Below, piece after piece: positions 54,253 to 62,245 of a stretch of 64,000 nt of DNA (the first letter of the stretch is position 1; every line of letters begins with the position of its first letter). A program made the position numbers and the translations under genes. The stretch is from Janthinobacterium fluminis (GTDB lineage Bacteria; Pseudomonadota; Gammaproteobacteria; Burkholderiales; Burkholderiaceae_D). The notes beneath the pieces were generated by a model that saw only the letters and a program-made list of their open reading frames with translations, made no database searches and was not told the origin of the DNA. The stretch is taken from assembly GCF_028595325.1 (NCBI RefSeq), contig NZ_JAQQXR010000001.1, positions 744,001 through 808,000 on the forward strand, given 5' to 3'.

Positions 54253-56043
54253 TTAGTTCGGCGGATAGTTCGCCGGGTCTATCATCGGCGTGGCGCGGTT
54301 TCCGAAGACGTCGTCGCCGTTCGGACGGTGCTGCGCCTTGCGGGCCGCGTCCGATGGCGGGCTGATGAGGACGATGGATGCTTCATTGCCATCGCGCAGG
54401 TTGATCGCCGCGCTGACGCCGCCGCTGCGGTAACTGCCGATGACGCCGATACCCATTTGCACGAACAGCGTGGCCGCGCCGGTGTTGCCCAGGCGCTTGT
54501 CGGTGTCGATGAATTGCTCGGAATTGGCGTTGTCGTAGACCGGGCCGCCTTGGGCCGCGTAGGCGTTGAGCGTGCTGTGCAGCGCGATCAACTGCTCGGT
54601 GTTGCCGCCGGTGGCGGCGATGATGCGGGCCGGCGCCTTCAGGCGTTGCGCCTCGGGCAGCGTCTGCAGCGCTTGCTGCCAGCCGGCCTGCAGCGCCTTT
54701 TCCCGTTCGTCGCGGCGGGTCAGCGGCTTGCCGTGTTCGTCGGCGAACTTGACGAAGGTGGGGCGGTGCAGGAAGCCGAGCGTGGGTAGCCTGTCGAAGG
54801 TGTCGAGCTGGTCGTTATTCCAGGGGATGGGGAACCATGGGGTTGGCTTCCAATTCTTGGGTGGATAATGCACCCAGGGGGCGACGCCTTTGAGGGTGTT
54901 GTTGACGCCGGTTCCGCGAATGTCGGGGCGTTGGGCGAATTGCGCCGCGACAGGGAGCCATTCGGCAATGAGCGGCTGGCGTTCTGTGTACGCTTCTGGA
55001 TCTTTTTCTTTGTCTGGATGGGGAACTGTTCGTTCCAGCGCTGTGTAGGCAAGAAACAAGCGGCGCGCGACACCATACTGATTGAGTTGATCCACGCTCG
55101 CTTCCGGAGGGACGTCATCAAAGGCGAATGGTCGCACCGCGTCGACCCGTTCGCGTCGGGCCAGCACAAACAAAGCCGAGGCGTCGGGCATTTCGGGAAT
55201 GTAGTAGCCGTCTTTGAGCAGCGGCGGCGAGCCAATCGGACGGTATATGTCGCGCGATGCCATGCTGTCCTCCGAGTTGAGGACGATATACGGCACGTCG
55301 GGGTTTGCGTCGAAGAAAGCGAAGACGTCGTCGAGAATGCGGTCGGGCCGTTCGGCGAAGCGGCGGGGGCCGACGACGAACAAATGCCAGGCCATGCCGG
55401 ACGAAACCGCTCCTGCGGCCAGACCCACGAGAGGGGCGTTTGGTCTGTCAACTAATCTTGAGTTAAATACCGGCGCCTCAGCATCAAAAACAGGCACGCC
55501 GTAATACATAGGTGTGTTCTGCGCGCCATTTTCAAGCGTATCTCCCCCCCGTCCGCCGGCGATTCCGGATTTGTCCATATCGGTCCAAGGATATTTTTTC
55601 GGATCCTCTTCGCGGATCGTCACGTGGGGGCTGCCTTTTTGCAGCGCCTCCCACAGCTTGCCTTGCCGGTACTTGTCCAACGTGACGCCCAGGCCGATGA
55701 TTTCCAATACGTATTCTCGTCTCGTCTGCTCACTGACTGTGATTTTGGGTTGCGCTGTCAATATTTGTTGCTTATATTTTGCCTCAGCATTCTTGACCGC
55801 CATCGCCCAGTACACGCCAAAGAGCACCGCTATCATCGCCAACGGCAAGAAAACAAACCATTTCAATATCGGCCATATTCGCTCATTACTCATGAATTGC
55901 TCCTGTGTCAAGATAATGGTTTCGGGTTGAATGAACCGGAGTACAAAAATCCCCCAAAGCGGAAGCAAGATAAGAAAGGCAATCAGTGCGCCGAATATAT
56001 GTCGCCATAGCAGAGGAGGCTGTTTTTCTGCATTGGCGTTCAT
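54253..56043 (-). CDS. tla3: Tla3-type T6SS lipase adaptor, copy 2 (DUF2875)
   Basis: A 596-residue paralogue whose ATG overlaps the tle3 stop (ATGA), so it is translated with the effector. Its N-terminus has two hydrophobic segments (~15-36 and ~60-80) rather than one. The body is as in copy 1: REYVLEIIGLGVTLDKYRQG, GGRGGDTLENGAQNTPMYYG, then the almost identical C-terminal ~318 residues. The tight coupling to tle3 favours this copy as the true adaptor, which is inference. Confidence 0.82.
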   Translation of the reverse strand: MNANAEKQPPLLWRHIFGALIAFLILLPLWGIFVLRFIQPETIILTQEQFMSNERIWPILKWFVFLPLAMIAVLFGVYWAMAVKNAEAKYKQQILTAQPKITVSEQTRREYVLEIIGLGVTLDKYRQGKLWEALQKGSPHVTIREEDPKKYPWTDMDKSGIAGGRGGDTLENGAQNTPMYYGVPVFDAEAPVFNSRLVDRPNAPLVGLAAGAVSSGMAWHLFVVGPRRFAERPDRILDDVFAFFDANPDVPYIVLNSEDSMASRDIYRPIGSPPLLKDGYYIPEMPDASALFVLARRERVDAVRPFAFDDVPPEASVDQLNQYGVARRLFLAYTALERTVPHPDKEKDPEAYTERQPLIAEWLPVAAQFAQRPDIRGTGVNNTLKGVAPWVHYPPKNWKPTPWFPIPWNNDQLDTFDRLPTLGFLHRPTFVKFADEHGKPLTRRDEREKALQAGWQQALQTLPEAQRLKAPARIIAATGGNTEQLIALHSTLNAYAAQGGPVYDNANSEQFIDTDKRLGNTGAATLFVQMGIGVIGSYRSGGVSAAINLRDGNEASIVLISPPSDAARKAQHRPNGDDVFGNRATPMIDPANYPPN

Positions 56044-58418
56044 GCATCAGCCTTTTTTTCTTTTTGATTGGCATTGGTGGCAGTAACAGGCGGTTTGGCG
56101 TCGCGTGCTGACGGAGTCGGTAGCGTGCGTCTGCCAGCCAGGGTTTCGCAGACGACAGTCGAAGGCAATCCGGTTGCCAGTGCCGGCACGTAGGCCGGAA
56201 TTTTCCCGGTGCTGTAATAGTTGGCACTGCCTTCGATTATATTTTTATGACGTGTCGTTTCGGCGTCCCAATAAATACTGAATATATCGATAAATTTTTC
56301 CCAGCGCATTATTGATGGACGACTCGGTGCCGTAGCATCTTTTTGTAATCGCCAATCTGCCACGGCGCATAAATACCTGTAGAAACTCGGATCGCTCGAC
56401 GCCTTGCCGCCACCGATCGCGACATCGTAAGCGGTGACATTGCGGTGGTTCTCGGCGTTGCCGATGATCGCGCCGTGGAAGGATTTCGGGCTGACTTCGT
56501 GCTGCCAACGCTTGCGCGCTTCATTGGGCGTCTCATAGCGGGTAACCAGGAGCTTGGGGCCGCCCTTGTCATAGGTGGGCCGGACGCTCTTAAATTTTCC
56601 CTGATCGGCGATGTTCCTTTTGCTGTTTATAATCCGCTCCACCTTCTTCGTTTCTTCCGAGCTCAGTTCTTTGTAGTTGCCACCGGGGAACCCCCTGGAG
56701 TTGGGGGAGGGGTCATCAATCAATTCCTCGCGCAGGCCGGTGACTCCCTGTTTGCTGGTGACGGCAGTGGCGGCGTCGATCGGATCGACGTCCTCGAACG
56801 GTCCCTGCTTTTTGACGGAAGTAATACTATTGTTGGAAACGGTGTAAGACGTTAAGGCGTCGATTTGGCCAGCCATGCGCAACTGGGCCGCAACGGGAAC
56901 GCGCAGGGCTTCGCCGTTGATGGTGCACAGTCCGTCGCGCTTGCCTGCGTCCGCCTGAGGCTTACCCGGTTGGCCACCTTGTTTTGCGGGCCACGGCGCT
57001 TCCTTGCTGACGGCGCGGTGCGCCCGGATTGATTCGGCGACGTGTTCGCGCCCATCCTCGCCTTTGACGCGCAGCGCGAAATCGTGCGGGGCCTGGCCCA
57101 CCAGGACGGCTTTTGGCGCGTTGCTCACCGGGTCAATGCGTATCTTGTCGGTGAAGACGCGCTGGAAGAAGCTCGGGCCTAGTTCGGCGAGGGGTTTACG
57201 ATCTTGGTTTTCGCGCTCCCATAACTCTTGGCCAGGCGGAGGAGTAGATTGTCCGTGCCGGTTCTGCAGCACTGTCCGGGTTTTGGATAATGCGGTTCCG
57301 CTCAGGTAGTCCGGCACGCCTTGCCAGCCTATGCCCTTGATGTTGTCCAATGCTACCGTCATGTCTTCCGGACAGAAGTACAGGTAGACCTTGCCGCGAT
57401 TGTCGCGGTCCGCCGCCGCGCTCCATTTCGCGCCCACCATGCCGTGGTGTTTGGCCTGATCGCCCAAGGCGGCGAAGACGGGTGTCGAGCACTTCTTTGC
57501 CGCCACCCCCTGCACGATGTTGACGAGTGTGCGCAGGCGCGCGTCAAAAGTCTGGCGCGCGTCGATGGCGGCATACTGGTCGGCCATCGCCGCGTCCTGG
57601 CCGCCGCCGAATATCTGGGTGCCCTCGACCAGGTCAAAGAACATCGTGGTGCCTTCCTCCAGGCTGTATGGCGGATGGGTCAGGATCAGGGTGTCGGCAG
57701 GCCGCGCCCCTTCGTCGAGCAGGAACGCTTGTGCCAGCAGCGATATCAGGCAACCCTGGCTGTGGGCGACGATCGATACAACGTCATCCTTGTCATAGTC
57801 GCGGGTCATGGCGATCAGTGCCGCCAGCCGCTTTGCCGCCAGCACCATGTAGATGCGCCCGGGCGCAGTCATCAGCGGCCGAACCGGGTCGCCGCCGACA
57901 TCCATGGGGGCGTACAAACCCTTGTTCCACATGTCCGGCAATGTGTTGCTGGCGTTGCCGAAGGGGCCGCCGCCTTTGGACAGGTCTTTGTCCAGGCGGT
58001 TGCCGTAGCGGTCGGTGCGCTGCCCGTTCACCGTTTGGGCTGAGTCCTTCAGCTCGCGAAACCCCCAGTAAAACGGAATCACCGGGCTATGCGTGTTGTC
58101 GTTCATCTTTCGTTTGAAGAACACGGCGTCCGGGTCCGGCTCCACGATGTCTTTGTCCTTGGCCTCCGGCATGCGGTAGGTGCCGGGAATGAACAGGCTG
58201 GCCTGGCCGGACTTGATGCCGTGTAACCTGACGTCTAGCCCCTGACACAACCCCTGTTCGACCGCGCCAAAGCTGGTGCCGACGTCGTTCACCCCGTGGA
58301 TCACGATGATGTTGCCGGGTAAATTGGGCCGGGCGTCGACCGTCTTGTCATAGGCGCGATTGCATTGCAGGACGCTGGTGTCTTTGCCAATCACGCATGG
58401 TTTTTTCGGGTATCCCAT
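56040..58418 (-). CDS. tle3: Tle3-type T6SS phospholipase effector (DUF3274, alpha/beta hydrolase)
   Basis: A 792-residue protein. The alpha/beta hydrolase opens with NIIVIHGVNDVGTSFGAVEQ, and VSIVAHSQGCLISLLAQAF near residue 220 holds the nucleophile Ser. The C-terminal part (~480-760) fits DUF3274, as in Tle3 antibacterial lipases. There is no signal peptide, as expected for a T6SS cargo. It lies between vgrG and the Tla3 adaptors in one leftward operon. Tle3 degrades membrane phospholipids in the periplasm of the target cell. A cognate Tli3 immunity gene is not obvious. Confidence 0.87.
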   Translation of the reverse strand: MGYPKKPCVIGKDTSVLQCNRAYDKTVDARPNLPGNIIVIHGVNDVGTSFGAVEQGLCQGLDVRLHGIKSGQASLFIPGTYRMPEAKDKDIVEPDPDAVFFKRKMNDNTHSPVIPFYWGFRELKDSAQTVNGQRTDRYGNRLDKDLSKGGGPFGNASNTLPDMWNKGLYAPMDVGGDPVRPLMTAPGRIYMVLAAKRLAALIAMTRDYDKDDVVSIVAHSQGCLISLLAQAFLLDEGARPADTLILTHPPYSLEEGTTMFFDLVEGTQIFGGGQDAAMADQYAAIDARQTFDARLRTLVNIVQGVAAKKCSTPVFAALGDQAKHHGMVGAKWSAAADRDNRGKVYLYFCPEDMTVALDNIKGIGWQGVPDYLSGTALSKTRTVLQNRHGQSTPPPGQELWERENQDRKPLAELGPSFFQRVFTDKIRIDPVSNAPKAVLVGQAPHDFALRVKGEDGREHVAESIRAHRAVSKEAPWPAKQGGQPGKPQADAGKRDGLCTINGEALRVPVAAQLRMAGQIDALTSYTVSNNSITSVKKQGPFEDVDPIDAATAVTSKQGVTGLREELIDDPSPNSRGFPGGNYKELSSEETKKVERIINSKRNIADQGKFKSVRPTYDKGGPKLLVTRYETPNEARKRWQHEVSPKSFHGAIIGNAENHRNVTAYDVAIGGGKASSDPSFYRYLCAVADWRLQKDATAPSRPSIMRWEKFIDIFSIYWDAETTRHKNIIEGSANYYSTGKIPAYVPALATGLPSTVVCETLAGRRTLPTPSARDAKPPVTATNANQKEKKADA

Positions 58419-58437
58419 CGCTTTTCCTTGTCCGCCG

Positions 58438-61062
58438 CTATTTGTTGTCTTTCAGAATCCGGATGTCGGCAATATGCATGGCATCGCGCTGCAAGATGGC
58501 GGTTTTGCCGTCGGCGTCGGTGACGCCCTTGATCGTGCTGCCATCGCTCATGTCAATTTCAAATTGCCGGTTGGCGGCAACCATGGCGGCGTCGGTGTGG
58601 GCGCCGTATTTGACGATGAATTGCTGGTCCGGCGCGCCGCCGCCGAAGGTGGGTAATTCCGTGTGCATGGTGGCGGGGCCGCTGAACGGGAAACTGGAGG
58701 CTTTGTGGCGGATGTCGCCGTTGCTGCCCAGCGTGATGCCGCCGGCGCCTATCTTGATGAAGGAGCCGTCCTCGGCGACGAGGTGCAGTTCCTTGGCCAT
58801 CAGGACGATTTTGCTGTCGTTGGCGGTGATGTTGACGTTTTTCGCGGAGTTGATGGCGGTGTCGTCATGCTGGCTTTGCAGGATCAATTTGCCGTTGTGG
58901 GCGATGGCCCTGATGCCCTCGCTGTGCGCGAACAGGGAAACGCCTTTGCCGGCGTTGACGTTGAAGCGCTGGCCCGCCGTCAATTGCAGATGCTGTTGCG
59001 CCACCATGTCGAGGTTGGCGCCGGCATAGCTGACGATGTTTTTCGGCGTGGCGAAGCTGATGCCGGCCGGGGCGCTGGCGGCGATGACGGGCGCGCCGCC
59101 GTCTTGCCCCCGGGGTGAGGTGTTGCTGCCGTGTTCCCACCGTTGCAACGCCGCCTGCAGCGCCTCTTGCTCCTTGTTGTCGAGTGGCAGCGCCTGGTGC
59201 TCGGCGGCGTACTGTCCCAGCGAGCTGGCCAGTTTGATGCATTCTTCCAGCAGGGCCAGGTATTCGCCGCGCGCCAGTTGCCGGGCGCCTGCGCTATTCC
59301 AGGCCGACAGCAACAGTCCCTTGCCGGCCCGCAGCGCCAGGTGTTCGTCGCTGCGCAGTTCGGCCCCTTCGCCGCGGGGTTCGGCGCCGGCGGCGTTGTT
59401 GGGCTGGCGCAACCAGCCCAGGTTCAGTTCGCTGCGGCCGTGGCTGCTGCCGAGTTGCACGCCGTTCTTGCCGAGCTGGTCTTCGAAACGCAGCGCGTTG
59501 GCCTGGGCGGCGTCGCCGCCGACGGTGGAGCGGCTCAGCACGCCGCTCTGGGTCTTGTGCCGGGGCAGCTCCCACGGCGGCATCCGGGCGGCGTTGTAGA
59601 CGCTGCCGATGATCAGGGGGCGGTCGCAATTGCCGTCGAGGAATTGGACGACGACCTCGTCGCCGACGCGCGGCAGGCTGATGTGGCCGAAGCCCTGGCC
59701 GGCCCATGGCGTCATCACGCGCACCCAGGCCGAGCTGGCGGCGTCGAACTTGCCGGCCCGGTCCCAGTGGAATTGCACTTTGACGCGGCCGTATTCGTCG
59801 GTGTGGATTTCTTCGCCGGCCGGGCCGACGACGACGGCCGTCTGCACGCCGTGCATGCGCGTGTCCTTGCTGTGAAAGCCGCGGCCGGGCCGCCAGGGCA
59901 GGCTTTTGCGCACGCATGTGAAGGTGTTGGTGTAGCTCGACGGCGCGGCGCTGCCGTCCTGGTAGTTGTTGCTGGCAAGGTGGTGCACGCTGAGTATCAA
60001 ATACTGGCGCTCGCCGACCCTGTCCGGTGCGGCGTCGGCGTCGCCAGCGCCGGCTCTGGGGGCGTCGCTGAAATGCCCGCTCAAGGTGAACCAGCGGCCG
60101 GGCTGCGCCCTGCGGTCGTTGCCGCCCGCGTCGAAGTACTGGCCGCGCGCGTCGTGTTCCTCCATGCGCCGCTGGGCCAGGGCGTCGCCGCCGTTGCCGC
60201 CCGGATTGAAGCCGTATGCCCCCATGTCTTCGAACACTTCGTAGCTGGGCACGGCGCCCTGGCGGTTCGACGACAGGCGCTCGCCCTGCGCGGCGCGGGC
60301 GCTCTTGAAGTCGAAGCTGCCGACGATGCTTTCGCCGGAGCCGACGCGGCGCGCCGGGCGCCACTGGGCGACGCCGTCGTCTTCCAGCGAGCCGGAGTGG
60401 CGGTGGAAGGCCATGTCGGGCGCCGCGCCGTCGATGGGGGCGGCTTGCCGCGTGTCGTCGCCCAGCCAGAGGGTGTGGCCGTCGGGGGCGTGTTCGTACC
60501 AGTAATGCCAGCCGCTCGCCTCCAGGCGCCGGTGCAGGTGGTTGTGGTCGCTTTCATTGTGCTGGATGCGCATCGTCACGTCGGGGTCGTCCTCGACCAG
60601 CCGCGTCATGTAGCGGCGTTTCAGGTAGCGGCTGAAAATGGTTTTGCACAGTTCGCTGGTGGACATGTTCTGGAAGGTCGCGCAGTCGCGGCGCAGGCGC
60701 AGGTCGGCCAGCCAGGGCCGCAGCACCATGCGATAAAAGGCGAAGCCGCCATCCGTCTTGACGAGGCTGAATTCGTGGACGTAGCCGTTGAAGTGGCGCA
60801 GCTTGCCGTCCTCGCGCACCAGCGCGATGCCGACCATTTTCCCGGTGACTTCCTTGAGGGGGATGTGGGCGCTGTCGCTGAGCACTTCGATTTCGTAGCG
60901 GAAATCGCGCGACATGCTTTCGGTGGCGTCGAGGCGGTTGGCCAGCATCAGGGCGTTTGGCGGCGCGTCGTTGCGGGGGAAGCTCATGCGCAGCAGGCGC
61001 CGGTCTTGCTGTGTTTGGTCCAGCGCGGCCAGGGTGGCGGTGTCGCCCTGAAATGTCGTCAT
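58438..61062 (-). CDS. vgrG: T6SS spike protein VgrG with DUF2345
   Basis: An 874-residue protein starting at ATG 61062, five bases after GGGAG. The gp27-like region (~1-390) includes RLEASGWHYWYEHAPDGHTL. The gp5 OB region (~410-500) has VVGPAGEEIHTDEYGRVKVQ, VMTPWAGQGFGHISLPRVGD and GNCDRPLIIGSVYNA. A DUF2345 beta-helix follows (~560-800: SGVLSRSTVGGD, NITANDSKIVLMAKELHLVA). A short C-terminal extension (~820-874) may recruit cargo. The gene is directly upstream of tle3, so this VgrG probably delivers Tle3. Confidence 0.93.
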   Translation of the reverse strand: MTTFQGDTATLAALDQTQQDRRLLRMSFPRNDAPPNALMLANRLDATESMSRDFRYEIEVLSDSAHIPLKEVTGKMVGIALVREDGKLRHFNGYVHEFSLVKTDGGFAFYRMVLRPWLADLRLRRDCATFQNMSTSELCKTIFSRYLKRRYMTRLVEDDPDVTMRIQHNESDHNHLHRRLEASGWHYWYEHAPDGHTLWLGDDTRQAAPIDGAAPDMAFHRHSGSLEDDGVAQWRPARRVGSGESIVGSFDFKSARAAQGERLSSNRQGAVPSYEVFEDMGAYGFNPGGNGGDALAQRRMEEHDARGQYFDAGGNDRRAQPGRWFTLSGHFSDAPRAGAGDADAAPDRVGERQYLILSVHHLASNNYQDGSAAPSSYTNTFTCVRKSLPWRPGRGFHSKDTRMHGVQTAVVVGPAGEEIHTDEYGRVKVQFHWDRAGKFDAASSAWVRVMTPWAGQGFGHISLPRVGDEVVVQFLDGNCDRPLIIGSVYNAARMPPWELPRHKTQSGVLSRSTVGGDAAQANALRFEDQLGKNGVQLGSSHGRSELNLGWLRQPNNAAGAEPRGEGAELRSDEHLALRAGKGLLLSAWNSAGARQLARGEYLALLEECIKLASSLGQYAAEHQALPLDNKEQEALQAALQRWEHGSNTSPRGQDGGAPVIAASAPAGISFATPKNIVSYAGANLDMVAQQHLQLTAGQRFNVNAGKGVSLFAHSEGIRAIAHNGKLILQSQHDDTAINSAKNVNITANDSKIVLMAKELHLVAEDGSFIKIGAGGITLGSNGDIRHKASSFPFSGPATMHTELPTFGGGAPDQQFIVKYGAHTDAAMVAANRQFEIDMSDGSTIKGVTDADGKTAILQRDAMHIADIRILKDNK

Positions 61063-61168
61063 GTCTGCTCCCGTCTGGATGGTTGGACTGGCGCCGCGAA
61101 CGGTAGGGGTGTTGCCAACTGTAGCCGCTCGCGCGGGCGCCAACTTGTCGAGCGTCAACAGGCTGGCC

Positions 61169-62245
61169 TTATGGGCGTAGTTCGTAAAACATGTCGTCGC
61201 GCTCGCGCGCGTCGGGCCCGGCCAGGACGAAGGCGTCGAAACCCAGGCGCCGCCCCCACACGGCGTCACCGGCCGCGAAGCGCAGCGGCGTGACGTCGGC
61301 GCCGCGCAGCACGGGGTGGACCGTGTAGTGCAGCGGCGCGCCGGCGAAGGCGGCGAGCATGTTCCGCAGCGTCGCCGCGCCATCGGCGCCCGGCAGGAAG
61401 CGCGCGTAATGCTGCGCGTCGAGGGGGCCGATGCGTATGCGCACGCGCAAGTCGTGGCGCCACACCCGCGTTCCGGCGATCGCTCTGCCGATGACGGCGT
61501 TGGCGGAGCCGAACGCCATCTGGTTTTCCCTTGCCAGCGCGTGCCAGCCGCCGACAAATTCTTCCAGCGCGACGGGCACGCCAAAATAGTCGGACAGCAC
61601 GCGCGCCAAGACGACGGCCGATACCGGGCGCTGCCGCAGCACGCCGGCGTAATAGGCCAGCGCCTGGTCGCTGACGGCCTGCGCATCGGCGCCGTGGCGG
61701 GCGCCGGGCCGGAAGCCGGCGAGCGCCAGCGGCACGTGCAGAAAGCGGTCCTTGCCGGGCGCGTCGAACTGGCATTCGATCCGGTACTTGCCCCAGGCCG
61801 CATACGTCAATGCCAGCGCCCGGTTCGAGAAGGTGTCGAGGAAGGCGCGCGGACCGTGGTTTTTTTCGTTGTGGAGCTGGTTGCCGATGCGCTCGGTGTA
61901 GTGATAGGGCAGGGCGCCGCCGGCGCCAAGTAAGCCCATGAAGGCGGGCGTGATGCGGATATGCTTGAGCGTCCGGTCGAACAGGGCGGCTAATAGCGTA
62001 TTAGCGTCGCTGATGGGGGCGGCCGCTTCGGCCGAGAGGGCTTCGATTTCGCTGGCGGGGAAGGCCAGCGAGACGCTGTTTTCAAAGCGCAGGTAGTCGG
62101 CCAGCACGTTCTCGCCGGCCGCACCGTGCTGTTTCAGCCAGGTTTCGAGCACGCGCACGGCCTGGAAGAATTGAAAACGGTAGGGCTCGTCGAGCAGGCG
62201 CTGGATTACGCAGGCTCGCCCGGCATCGGGCTTCGTGGTTGGCAT
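61169..62245 (-). CDS. tssG: T6SS baseplate protein TssG
   Basis: A 358-residue protein starting at ATG 62245. YRFQFFQAVRVLETWL is the usual N-terminal signature. SLAFPASEIEAL, GLLGAGGALPYHYTE and LDTFSNRALALTYAAWGKYR are typical of TssG/ImpH. With TssF and TssK it forms the baseplate wedge. It overlaps tssF by 40 bases. Confidence 0.92.
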   Translation of the reverse strand: MPTTKPDAGRACVIQRLLDEPYRFQFFQAVRVLETWLKQHGAAGENVLADYLRFENSVSLAFPASEIEALSAEAAAPISDANTLLAALFDRTLKHIRITPAFMGLLGAGGALPYHYTERIGNQLHNEKNHGPRAFLDTFSNRALALTYAAWGKYRIECQFDAPGKDRFLHVPLALAGFRPGARHGADAQAVSDQALAYYAGVLRQRPVSAVVLARVLSDYFGVPVALEEFVGGWHALARENQMAFGSANAVIGRAIAGTRVWRHDLRVRIRIGPLDAQHYARFLPGADGAATLRNMLAAFAGAPLHYTVHPVLRGADVTPLRFAAGDAVWGRRLGFDAFVLAGPDARERDDMFYELRP

